The notes under the pieces are model-generated. The model made no database searches, was not told where the DNA came from, and was given only the letters and a program-made list of their open reading frames with translations. A DNA stretch of 64,000 nucleotides from Mansonella perstans (Eukaryota > Nematoda > Chromadorea > Rhabditida > Onchocercidae), in contig JBAMDO010000039.1 in the NCBI GenBank assembly GCA_037074765.1, forward strand, positions 1-64,000, given 5' to 3'. Positions within the stretch are counted from its first letter, which is position 1. Each line of letters begins with the position of its first letter. This document shows positions 21,591-33,000 of the stretch, in pieces. The translations under genes were made by a program, and so were the position numbers.

Positions 21591-23162
21591 ATGGATTTGA
21601 AAAATACAACAATTGATGATGATGATAGCGAAGGTTGTTTGCTAAGGATGAAAGGTTATCATTTTCCTTTCATTTTATATTTACCATGCAATGGTTTTTT
21701 TTTTTTTCTTGGTAAATATAAGAATTAATTTTAAATTATATTTATTGTTATTTGTATGAGCATTTTACGATGTTTCGAGATTTTTTTTTTCATTTAAACC
21801 AATTCACTACGCAAGCTAGAAATCCAGTATTAGCGTATTTGAAATGGAAAAGGATTACTTGTGAGAAATCAAAAAAAAAAATCCATAAAATAGTAATGAC
21901 CAAGCAGAATTCAATTTGGTCTCATTAAATTTTTGTAAAAATTTTTTTTTTTTTTTTACAGAACATAAAACAATATTTCCTGGAAGTTTTTTGCGTTTCA
22001 TTCATGCACAAGGATTACCAGAGATACCGGAAGGCTATGATTTGCGACCGCTGATGTCAATCGACTATCGTCGTGGTTATTTGGAATTGTTATCGCAACT
22101 TACCGTTGTCGGTGATGTTACTGAGGAAATATTCCTACAACGGTGAGTGATTAATAATGGTATAAAATTATTTCAATTTAAATTTTGGAATATTGATTTC
22201 ATGTTGTTTTCAAGTTTTGGGAAGCTTTTCAAAATGATCTTGTTCTCATGAACGAATATTTCAGGTTTTGTTTATAAATTATTTTAGCTTTCTGTGCATT
22301 ATGATAATTGTCTTATGTTTTTTTATTTAATGAAATTACAGTATAAATTGCAGATTCAATTTGATGCGCAACATGTCACCAACTGCATACTATATAATTG
22401 TCCTTGAGGATAAAGAGTAAGTTCTCAAACATAGATAAGATCTTGATGAGATTGCATAAGTCATTTTCGATAAAATATGCTAATTTCTTTTATACTTCCC
22501 AAAATTTATCAAAAATTTTGTCATCTCATTAGGCATAGATTGAAAATGGTAAAATCCATTATGCTTTCCATGACCTTTAAAAAACCAGGAATACATAGTT
22601 CTGTATCGTTTTACGAACTTCATTGATCCAAATATCCAGAATTAAGGATAATACATTGCTTGTGAAAACTGAAGAAAATAGAGAAGAAAATGAATGTGAA
22701 AGATACCATTTTTTCATATTAACATTTACTAATTTTAAAATAATATGTAAATTTGAATCTGCTACTGAAACAAAAAAATGAAACAGCTACACTCTTCTTC
22801 ACAGGCGGCATGACCGTATGTGTTGAAAAAAATTCATTTTTGCTGGCAGATAATATGATAATTTGATAATGAATACGAACATTATGCTTAGCATGAAACG
22901 TGTAGTGGCATCAACAACACTTGCTTTGGAATGGAAATTTATCCATGATGCCGGATGCCGAGGCCGTATTGAAGATGTTGTTGTGGATCAGAGTGTTCGT
23001 GGACAGCATTTCGCGATGTTTCTTATTCAACATTTAGTAGTACTAGCACGATATGTTGGTGTTTATAAGTTATCACTGGAATGTAAAGATGAACTGATAT
23101 CGTTTTATGAACAGTTTGGATTCAAAAAAGATGGAGGGAATTATCTGGTTCTGAAATTTTGA
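21591..23162 (+). CDS. gna-1: Glucosamine-6-phosphate N-acetyltransferase (GNPNAT1)
   Basis: This GNAT-family enzyme makes N-acetylglucosamine-6-phosphate from glucosamine-6-phosphate and acetyl-CoA, on the way to UDP-GlcNAc, which feeds chitin and glycan synthesis. Four exons chain in phase: 21591..21633, 21962..22142, 22354..22416, 22892..23162, giving 185 residues, almost the human length (184). The N-terminal exon MDLKNTTIDDDDSE is short and acidic. Family features are YDLRPLMSIDYRRGYLELL, RNMSPTAYYIIVLED, FIHDAGCRGRIEDVVVDQS, the acetyl-CoA loop VRGQHFAMFL and the end SFYEQFGFKKDGGNYLVLKF. The final Gly of the R-x-x-G-x-G/A loop is Ala here, which the consensus allows. A canonical AATAAA lies about 126 nt after the stop. 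Confidence 0.95.
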
Positions 23163-24319
23163 TCCTTTGAATTTTGATCCCCGTTGGTAAAATAGATCAA
23201 ATTCATATTTCAAGTTCGGTTTGCTCTGAGTTTTTAGTCTTGTTATTTGAATTTTCTTTTCTTTCCTAGTATATGTAGAAACATGCCAATAAAACTGGAA
23301 AAAAAAAAAGTAAGATGGCGAAAAATAGAAAAAATGTTTGTGACAAAAAGGAAAGAAAAGGGAAAAATAGCAAAAATAACTATTGCAGCATTTATAGTAA
23401 GTATGGTTCCTTAGGTATTACTTCGTAAGTTTACTTTCTACTTGATACTGTATTTTCTTTTGGCAAGGTCTTTTATTCCTTATCACAGATGTATTTAAGT
23501 TGTTCTATTTTAATAAATACTGCACATATGTATAAGTTAATAATTTATGGACTGCTTTATTGTTTATAACATAATAACTTAATTGCTTTGTATTTACCGC
23601 TTTTGCTCGATTTTTCTCAATCTAAACTGTGATCTTACTGATTTGATTTCTGGGAGTTATAGAAATTCATTAATCAATGTTTATGTTATTTTCTGTTTAT
23701 ATAACATAAACATTAATGTTATTTTCTACAATTGGATTTGATCGTAATTGAATGTATAAGCTTCTTTTTTTATTTCAAGTTGCACAATAAACTTTTTTCA
23801 CATTACTTTATCTTCACTTATAGGTTCTAAAAGCCTAATAACGATTTCTATAGGAAGGATTTGATCATCATAATTAAATGAATATTTCCATTCAATTCTT
23901 TATATCATTTTGTTTAGATATATCAGATATTCAAGAATAGATGATATTTCTGATTCTTCTGTTTAACCAATCGAAGTTTATTTGAATCTTGAAACCCCAT
24001 TTTTTGAAATGATGCATAAAATATTAATAATTTTCTTCATAACATGATGCACTCATTAAAGAATCAAAAAGTTTGATATTATATCTCAAAAGAGATTACG
24101 ATGTATTAGAGAAAGCAGGTTGTTTATCAAATTCTCATAAAGATTGTTGTTGCAGTATAATTAAAATATCAAACTGCGAAGTAGTGGGAAATTAGCATCT
24201 TCAAAGTTCATTGATATTTTTGTTGGATTTAAATTTTATGATCGATCAATTAGCTAATAGATTCTACAGATGATGTTTTTGGTGTATATTTTTTAGATTG
24301 AAAGTAATCAATCCATGAT
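23163..24319. other. Intergenic region gna-1 to 82-aa gene
   Basis: It contains the gna-1 3' UTR and polyadenylation signal (23288). Two similar stretches around 23680 and 23705 share TAACATAAACATTAATGTTA-like sequence and form a weak inverted repeat. No coding exon is supported. Confidence 0.5.
23288..23293 (+). terminator. Polyadenylation signal AATAAA of gna-1
   Basis: AATAAA lies about 126 nt after the gna-1 stop codon and is followed within about 10 nt by an A-run. Confidence 0.6.
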
Positions 24320-25146
24320 ATGTCGCGTGTGTCATTTCTTGCATCACTTGATTACAATTTAAGTAAACGTGATAAAGATTGGATTTCTCATCAGCTACCA
24401 AAGGTAATTGTTAATGCAAAAAAGTTTCAAAAAAATTTTCATAAAAATTTCATAAAAAGCAAAAAAAAAGATATCAAATTAAATTTGAAAACTAAAAAAA
24501 CTATTGGTTATAGGTGATTTTTCCAAAAATTTGCTGTTGTTTTATTTACATTTAGCGAGATGTAAAGTGGGCTAAATCATATCTTAGATATTATCCATAT
24601 GAATTTTATTGCGAAAAAAGATTGTGAAAAATTTTTATCATATAGAAATATTTTATGCATGCTAATAATTCATAACATAATTAATTAAATATTAAATAGG
24701 TGCATCATGTATGAATAAGGTAGAATTCAATACAAAGTTATCCTGTGTATAATTCAATAAAAATAATGAAAACCAGTAAAACGAATTACAGTTTAGTCAG
24801 ATCTGTAGAAATTTATACTTCACTTAGGATGCATGGCGTATTGATTTCAATTATTTAAGGAAAGCATTGAAATACCGCGTGAACATCTCCCTGATCCAGA
24901 AACTGAAAATCTCCCATCAAACGTTAGTTTTCGTCAGGTATGTTTTCATTATTTTATCTCTTACAACGTACTATCAGTTTTATTTTTCATCTTACCTGTT
25001 TTCTTCAAGTGATCTTTAAAATCTCACCGTCGTTCTTTTCAAATGTTGACGTATTTCAGGAATCAACGGCCGAATTGGAAAAGCGTTGGACTGATACAGG
25101 AATTGATCGCATATTACTGAATCGTCCAGGGCCACTGCGTCTTTGA
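24320..25146 (+). CDS. Conserved-looking 82-aa protein of unknown function
   Basis: Three exons chain in phase with good GT-AG borders: 24320..24403, 24860..24937 and 25060..25146 (28 + 26 + 28 codons plus stop). The protein starts MSRVSFLASLDYNLSKRDKD, has a middle part rich in Pro and Glu (IPREHLPDPETENLP), and ends with an amphipathic stretch and NRPGPLRL. There is no signal peptide or membrane segment, and I do not recognise a family. Three independent short exons that each start and end in phase argue strongly for a real gene. The stop is only 40 bp before the ATG of the sam-4-like gene, with no AATAAA between, so the two may share a transcript. Confidence 0.75.
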
Positions 25147-25186
25147 AAATTTATAGTTCGAAATTTTTTTGGTGTGTAATTAAAAT

Positions 25187-26660
25187 ATGGGTAATGGACG
25201 GAGCAATGATGCTAGTATTCCTTCATCTCATTCATTTTCATCAAGTAAAAGATCAGATACCAAAACAAAAAGTGAAGTAATCGTTGTAAAGCAAAGAACA
25301 AATACGGTAGATCCGTCATGTTCCAAGAATGATGACACGATAAAACGCTTTTTGGTAAGCAATTTCTCTAATTTTCCTGATCATATTTTATGTTATAAAC
25401 ATAATAATACAGAATATGCCGACATGTTGCTTGTCATATTCGCGTTTAATAAACATGCAAACTTACATTATAATGTAGTTCTGTTTCAGAAAATGATTTG
25501 TTTTTCAGGAAATCCCTAAATTTTTTCCGATTTTGAAAAGTTCTTTGAATCAGCCAGGTTTACGTGATCCACCGGAAGCAATATTTAAAGTTAGTGCGCG
25601 TCCAGTGTTAAAATTTGCTTATCGTTTACAAGAACATTTATCGCGTTGTGCTAATGTTGTGGTTGTAGAACAAGAATCGCTGGGAAATTCAATGAAAGAC
25701 GTTAGTATGCCTTAACTACTTCACTTTAGAAAGCCAAGAGATTCAAGCTTTCTATTCAATAACGAATGAGAAATAAGTCTTACTTCATATTTTAATAAAA
25801 AGATTTTTGTGACTGAAAAAATTTTAGTTCTTTTCTACGACAGAAAGATTGTTATTTAAAAATTCGACTAATTTTTACATATTTGGAACAGTAACATCTC
25901 AGGAAGTATATTTTGACTGAATAGCAGAAGAAAGTTGATTTAAGAAATTTTTTTGTGTCACAGTTCTTAATTGGAGTTTCAAAATTGGAAAAATGATAAT
26001 GTAGTTTTCAGGTAGATCGCAATATTGCGCTTTTGTTAGTACATTTTGGTGACCGAAAGAGGTCAGTCGACCGTTTTCAGCATTGTTTGGAACAAATTAA
26101 CGACTTACAAATGCATATTTCGAATTTCCGAGTAAGATAACATTTTTTCTTTCTTTGTTGTAATTTCATATTTTATTTTATAATGTTAGCATTATAAGAT
26201 TTTATAAATTAAATAGAAATTCTCTCCCAATCAAATCTAGATTGCAGCTATTTTTTTTTTCGAGTGTTTTTCTGAATGTTAGAAACTTGGAAGTGCTCCT
26301 TTCCGGTGCTTGCTAGGATTATTCTCTTAACCTTAATGTTTTAAGAGTTACTCCTTAGAAAATGACAGTTAATTTTGTGCTGATAGAATTGGCAATTTAA
26401 CAAAGTTTTACTTTCAGTTTCTTTTCCGAGATCTTGTATCAATGACTGAGACGCTCAATGAAATTCTACCGGAACAAAAGCGACTGCCATTAATAGATAT
26501 TGACTACCTTTTAAATGCTATAGAATGTTCTTCAGAAGAAAAACACAGTGAAATTATTCAAAAAACTGAAAGTGATACCTGTGGAGTGGACAATTATCAA
26601 GATGCTTTGCATATTAAGCCTATTGATGAAGTGGTCGTAGTTGACAAAAATAATTCTTAA
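25187..26660 (+). CDS. sam-4: BORC complex subunit 5 (myrlysin) homologue
   Basis: BORCS5 (LOH12CR1, myrlysin) anchors the BORC complex on lysosomes, where it recruits the small GTPase Arl8 to link them to kinesin; C. elegans SAM-4 also acts in synaptic vesicle precursor transport. Four exons chain in phase: 25187..25354, 25509..25700, 26012..26131, 26418..26660, giving 240 residues (human 196). The N-terminus MGNGRSN fits the N-myristoylation pattern G-x-x-x-S. Then come a Ser-rich segment, a conserved block EIPKFFPILKSSL, a region FAYRLQEHLSRCA that matches the human RYQDHLHQCA block, a helical middle, and NEILPEQKRLPLIDIDYLL near the family's LPEGERL motif. A divergent acidic C-terminal extension makes it longer than the human protein. 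An AATAAA lies 76 nt after the stop. Confidence 0.88.
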
Positions 26661-27477
26661 TTTAGTGACTTGGAAGTCATTGCTGTTAGGCTTTCTTTGG
26701 ATAGAATTTTGAAATTCGAAAGGAATCTGGTAAAATAATAAAATATAAGATCTGGCAGATTCTCTGAGAACTTTATTTTATTTATTTATGCTTCTTTTTT
26801 ATCTGTTTAGAACTTGAAGTTTCTTACGACATTTCTGATAGCGGTTTATCTTTTCGTTGATTCCTTGCCATCCCAAGGTAAACTTGCGCTTGAAAAAAAT
26901 CATTCTTTTATGTAATTATATTCTTGACATGACATGGTTTTTCCTATGAGCTAACACTGCTATTCTCTACACTCACCCGTGGTTATTCACTTATTTTACT
27001 ATTTTATCATTATTATTATTATTGTGTCTTTAATTTAATTATTTACTAATTCCAACATTTATTTAGTTTTTTCCCCCTTTTTTTTTGGATAGAAAACTAA
27101 AGTGTGTATTTCTAATTGGTCATTTGTGTTTCTGGATCATTTTTGCTTTTTGGGAAATGTAAAATATAAATATAATTGATTGCAGCCTGTTATGTTTGAA
27201 ATACATCAAACGAGGATGACCTTTTCATCTTTCATGCTAATTTCGTATGTTATGAAGAATGAAGGTTCCACAAACCTATTCTAATAAGTTCCAAAAAGTA
27301 AAAATTATGTTAATAATTGTTTATCATGGAAATGGATTTTTTGACATTTGATATGAAATGAAAGCCCGTTAACTTTTTCAAGAATTAACATCTCGCAGAT
27401 ACAGAGGATCGGGAGAAATCGGAAATTTTTCAAGAAATGATAATAAAGAGAATTCGTTACTTGATGTATAGTCTGGT
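26661..27477. other. Intergenic region sam-4 / WASHC3
   Basis: It holds the sam-4 polyadenylation signal (26737-26742) and about 700 bp of AT-rich sequence with T-runs. No exon is supported. The distance is larger than typical nematode operon spacing. Confidence 0.5.
26737..26742 (+). terminator. Polyadenylation signal AATAAA of sam-4
   Basis: AATAAA occurs 76 nt after the sam-4 stop codon. Confidence 0.55.
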
Positions 27478-29384
27478 ATGAGTTTCGTCGGTGTGGATAT
27501 CAATATGTTACAGGTGTGTTTTCTATAATCGATCTGATTTTGCTGATCTGGTTTAAAAATTATGTTGCCTTAAAAAATAAACCGAAAATTTGATCGTTTG
27601 GTAGAATTTAAAAGTGATATAATGCATTTCTTCAATTCCTAGGTGAAGAAAAAATGGAATTTCAGATGAGGCCGCTCGGAACGAGGCAAATTGTTGCATT
27701 TGTCAATTACTTTATGGTACGAAATGTTCAGATGCTGCAAAGTTTTGTTTCTTCTATGGAGCAAAGAATTGTCGAAATGGAAAAGCGATTGAGTCGAGTG
27801 GAAGTAGAGTTAAAACTTTTGGAACTTAAAGTAAATATTGAATTACTCTCCATCGTTTCGTTTTTCAAGTAGTAACATTGAGTTCCTTTTATCTTTGAAG
27901 AGATAATGGACGATGCTAAGGGTTTTTAAAAGATATGGGCCAATTTATATTTTTCCATAATGATTAAAAGTAAGGGATATGATGAGTTTATTTTAGCTGG
28001 ATAGCGTACCAGGCTTACAGGCGATAGTTCCAAAGACCGATGAGTTTTCGGGGAACCAGCAATATAACGGTTTATCGTGTAACAAAATTTCGATGGAAGA
28101 TACTGCAGAGGTACATTATTCATTTCATTTTAGATTTGAGAGTTAATATCGTAAGAGCGATAAACCACTATTGTTGAGTTGATTTTGCTTTCCTTTCTTC
28201 GTTTTCTGGAATTGATTATTAAAAAAAAAAAGGGAATTTTATTTTTGCTGAATCATTTATTTTTCGAAAATGTATTTACTTCAGAAATAATTACTCTCAT
28301 TGGACGTTATCGAGGCTTTGTTTGTGAATCTTTCGTAAATTACTTTTCAGGACGAAACAATTAAGAATACGAAATTGGTTAATTCAGAATCATTATTTGT
28401 TTCTAGTTCTATTGCTAGCGTTGAAAAATCACCAGAATCGACGGTTTCCAAAGTGTTTTCTGCGGAAACGAATCATCATGTTCGCATTCGAGATGATCCT
28501 CGTTATGCCATTTATTTCAAAATGCTTAAAATGGTTCGCTTTATTGTTCTGTTTGGAAAGATAAGAAGTCTTTTCTTAATTTTGTTATGGTTGTATTGCA
28601 ATGCTTAATTCCTTTTGTAATTTGTAATTCTCGCCCATATGTTAATGGTAGTGAAGGCAGCAGGATTATTGATTAAAAAATCTCTGCAGTTTAGGTTTAC
28701 TGTTGCTTTTTACTATTCCTGAAAGCTAATATTTAGTCATATTCTATTTTTCATCACTATTTCACAATTCAGGGAGTACCCGAATGTGCGGTAAAGCAGA
28801 AAATGGCAAGTCAGGGAATCGATACAGCACTTCTCCAGTATGTGTAATTTTCAGTCTTTTTTTGACATGAAATATTTCATGTAGGCATTTCATATCGTAC
28901 AACAGTTAATTTATGCTTAGATCATCCACGCATACAGTTTATTTTGGTTACAGTAGTATCGAAGTATGTCCTCGTTTTTCAATTTCCGTTGCTGATGTCA
29001 ATCGTTTTTTGTGCAAAATGGAATTTGAAGTAACAAATATTACCTCACATGTCATTATCCTCTATTGAAACATTGGGAAATTATTCTGTAGCAAGAAGTA
29101 GAGTCATCCAGCAGAAAAGTGAATACCATATAAGTGATAGGAGCTAAATATTTTATGAAGACATCCTTATATTTCCTGCAAAGATTGAGGTGAAACATTA
29201 CCATGAAATAAACTGAACGGAATTTTTTGAAAATTTTCTTATAGAATTTAAATTTTTAAATTTCTTCAGAACACCAGACGCATTGTCTGATTTATCTGGA
29301 GATGCAGCAGCTAGCTTCGAAGACAAAAGATCAACAAGTGATGATGACAGTGATCAGAATTCCACATCTTCTAGTGATCGTTGA
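27478..29384 (+). CDS. WASHC3: WASH complex subunit 3 (CCDC53) homologue
   Basis: WASHC3 is a small coiled-coil subunit of the WASH complex, which drives Arp2/3 actin assembly on endosomes; the C. elegans CCDC53 homologue is known as DDL-1. Six exons chain in phase: 27478..27513, 27666..27830, 27997..28110, 28351..28533, 28773..28837, 29270..29384, giving 225 residues (human 194). Conserved parts are GVDINML near the start (human GIDLTKV), TRQIVAFVNYFMVRNVQ, a heptad-like coiled coil QRIVEMEKRLSRVEVEL ending at LDSVPGL, a Ser/Thr-rich linker, the block DDPRYAIYFKMLKMGVPECA, MASQGIDTALLQTPDAL and an acidic Ser-rich tail. Exon 2 must begin at 27666 (ATGAGG) to keep phase; an apparent ATG at 27654 lies in the intron end. 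Confidence 0.93.
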
Positions 29385-29786
29385 TGAAACACTATAAATC
29401 GTAAATCCATAAAAATTTATGGCAAGAACTGAATGAAGTGGAGCATTGCTCGATTATTTAAAGATTTAATCCTAGAGGGTGTATGCTGGGAATCTCGGGT
29501 TAACCGTTTGTATTCGCATGTTTTACTTTTTGCATTGATTAAAAGATATAAAAGCCAGTGTCCCACTCATAATATGTGAACTATTTGAAACAAAGCATTC
29601 AATACAAATCATCATTTAAACTTTAACTTCAAGATTGAAGACATTTCTACCTTTCTAGGAGGTCTCCTTCAGTAGTACTTCAGTCTGAGCATTTCAGTCC
29701 AGTTTGACCCCCGTAGTCGTTGTTGCTGTTCTAAAGAAAAAAAAGGAGAAAGCAAGATAATTGCTAAAATAGGGATTGCAAATTTT
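29385..29786. other. Intergenic region after WASHC3
   Basis: About 400 bp of likely 3' UTR and spacer. No feature other than short A-runs is seen. Confidence 0.4.
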
Positions 29787-30090
29787 ATGCATGAATCAGC
29801 GAACTTCGAGAATTTTCATCGACCGTCCAAAGAGCTAATAACGGATTACGCAAGAGGGTTAATTCTTATCAGTCAAAACTTGCAGAACCTTGATCGAATT
29901 ATTGCTCACCGGTTGATTGCCCGTTGTCAAATAGACAAGATTTCAAATTTTGGCAATGTATGCAAAAAAGAACTTTTGGTCATTTGGAATTTAAAATTAG
30001 GTCTTGAGTGCTGATTCTGCAAATTATTGCTGCATTTGTTTGTTTCAGTTAGGTATCAAGAGTTTATTCGAGTGTTTACCTAACTTATAA
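29787..30090 (+). CDS. Possible small two-exon gene, 70 aa, unknown
   Basis: An open frame from ATG 29787 (MHESANFENFHRPSKELI) runs to a donor GTATGC after 29957. A T-rich acceptor TGTTTCAG ends at 30048 and the next 13 codons are in phase and stop (LGIKSLFECLPNL). The total is 70 residues. The first exon has balanced amino-acid composition with an amphipathic helix-like part (RIIAHRLIARCQIDKI), unlike the Phe/Leu/Ser-rich noise frames nearby. No family is recognised. It may be real, an exon of a larger gene, or chance; only splice phase and composition support it. Confidence 0.35.
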
Positions 30091-33000
30091 GGACATGAAA
30101 TTGGAATAATGAATAGAAAAGAACTTCAACAAAAAATTTGAATAGCATTATGAGAGGAGTAATATGCCATACTTAGCTTAATTCTCAATTAATTTTACCT
30201 GAAAGGAACGTAGAGCGTCACATTCGAAATGAAGTATTTGAACATTTGGACGCAATTATTTTCTCACAGATTTGACTGATCGTTTCCATTCAGAGTGTGT
30301 TTTTAGAAAACTATCATCAAATGATATTAATCTTCAAATGATATCAGTGTTGTTACAATTTTAATAATCATTGATTAAAGTCTTTTATTCACCCATTTTC
30401 AGAACTCATCCTTTTCATAGAAGAATCAACTTCTGCTAGCATCTTTAATGAGCTTAAAAAATTCAGATTAAAAAATTTGGCTATATAACTGCTGCCATCC
30501 ATCATCAATCATTATGAATTGGCATCGCGGAAATCTTCCTTAAAACTATCCGAAAAGTCATACGATTATTTATTATGCCGTGGCTATAAATAAGGAATTA
30601 ATTTACCTTCAGGATTTTCAGATGCTGCAAAAGATTTTCATGTTAGCATAAATCATCTCGTAATACTCCGAAACAATCCAATTCTGTGCAAAATTATTCA
30701 GCTCAAAGGAGGAAGATTTTTTTAAAGATTCTTCAGCAGCAAGTTTTACGTGCGGCACTTCTCTTACCTTATTACGTTCATCATCGCTTAAGTCCGCGTC
30801 TAATCGTCAATAAGAATCACTATTAGTGATAAGCAATCTACCTCCGATTTAACCGGATATAGTTTGCTCATGGGCAATTTCAACTTTTTGATGATTTGCA
30901 TCAGGAAATACTGATCACACCCACCACTGCGAGAAAAGTTGTGATGGTAAGGTTATCGATGGGATCTTCTTTACCGCCAGTTTCCACTTCACAGATTCCC
31001 ATATCATCAGTAATATGCTGTTTTTCTCAAACATTGGGAATTCAGCTGTCATATTAGTACTTTTGAACGGTAATGCTGTTAATCGAAAAAATTCTGTTGT
31101 CCAAATGTCTACATCTCTTCAGACGCTGGTGCTGAAGTACGGATCTTCCATGTTTTCCAGGTCAATAAATACTGTCATGAGCAATCTTAGACTTCATTAT
31201 AACGGTTTATAGATATCTCTTAGTAATAAATTGATCTCTTAATCATTTTAGGAAATTAATTTCTGATTGTAAAACATCATCAGTGTTAAATGAGCTGAAT
31301 AGAATAGTTGCCCAAAGATATTTGGTAATATATTATCTAATAAAGCATTTAAGATCATTTCCTGTCCGATAAGATTTTCTGATATCAGCCAACAGCAATC
31401 CATACATTTAGGTTAATTGAGAAGTAGCCTGCTGGCCTTACAATCTCACAGCACAATAGAAAATTTTCCAAAATATAATGTAGTTGGTTCAGTTTATCAA
31501 ATATTTCATCTAGTGCTAAAACGATTTGAAAATATAGGCCCTAATTACATGTTGCGTTAAATGTTGGATTTCAGTAGCTTTTCGTATCCTTTCATGTCTA
31601 GTAAGTTTGACCGATGATAAATTCTCTAAAGCATCAAGCGTTCAATTCAGTTTACACAATATTTATTACATATGAATCTCCCTAATTCTCGAAAACATTC
31701 AGGATTCTAACAAGTAGGATAAGGCAGGGCCAAACATTCGATAACGATTTATTCGATAACGATTTTTTGGATTCGCATCAGAGTATTTTCAACAAAATGC
31801 TATTGTTTATTACAACGCCTCAATAGCCGCATTACAGAATCATGAATGAAGTGTATTATTTGAATTCTGTCAGCAGCAACTGAAATTTATTTTAAACAGC
31901 TTTCAAGCTTTCATTAATGAGTTTGCACTTTTTTGAAATTAACGAATTTTCATTTTTCTTAGAAAACAAAGAATTTATTTTGCATTCATTGATGTTCGTT
32001 ATTCAAATCTGTCTGTCGCATTTTTGTCATTTGTAATGCATCAACTGTGTATCATTTGTATGTGACAAAAATATTGATATAGAATGGATAATGGAATAGA
32101 TTCGGAATGAAAAAAGATCTTTTCAAGTGAAATGATTTGAATTGCTCATTTGTATCAAACATTTACAAGACACCAATGATGAATTTAAAATTTCACTTGA
32201 AATTTATTTGCTTGCCATATATGTTAAATTGATAGTGAATTTTTGTTGTCTATTTCAAGTGTTCCAGTTGAAAGCTATGAATATTTCATTTTTTTTGCTT
32301 ACTTGTGTTATGCATGTCATTGAGTATTTTGTGTAGAAGGAAACAATGTATATTTTTAAAATCTGAATTATGGGGATTGAATTAATTGATCTCTGAACTT
32401 TGTGTATAATTGGATAATATTTTTCAGAAATTTCACATTCTTACTCAATATCAGTCCTAAATTTTTTGTAACTGTTAATGATCACTGATAAAAATGAATA
32501 TGTATGTTTGAGTATGTTTGAGCAGTGATCATTAAACCCAAATGCTATGTGACAAGGCCATCTTTCGATGGAACGTTGGAGATTTCCCATTTCATTTCTT
32601 CCATTTTCGGCTTTTTTAAGATTTCAACCGGTTTTAACTGATTAATATTCACCAAAACTAAGTAGAAAAATTACTGTAGTATGGAGAAAAGAAATAAGTT
32701 GTGAAGACAGGCATAACAAAGAAAGTAGACTGATGAGAACAGGGATCTAGAAGAGGAGGCTGACCTAAAACATAAAATATGGATCAGCTTTAACCTAAAA
32801 CTGATACAGCATAAGCATTGAATTTATTCTCGCATGTGTAATAAAAGTCAAATGAACAATTTTAAGTATGGTCTATCGAATTACTATCATTGCAAATTAA
32901 AGAATAATATTAACAGAAGTAATTTTGTACGTCTAGTAAGATTTGTACGTTTGTACGTCTTTGTACGTATGTACGTTTCTACGTCTAGTAAGCACTGTTT

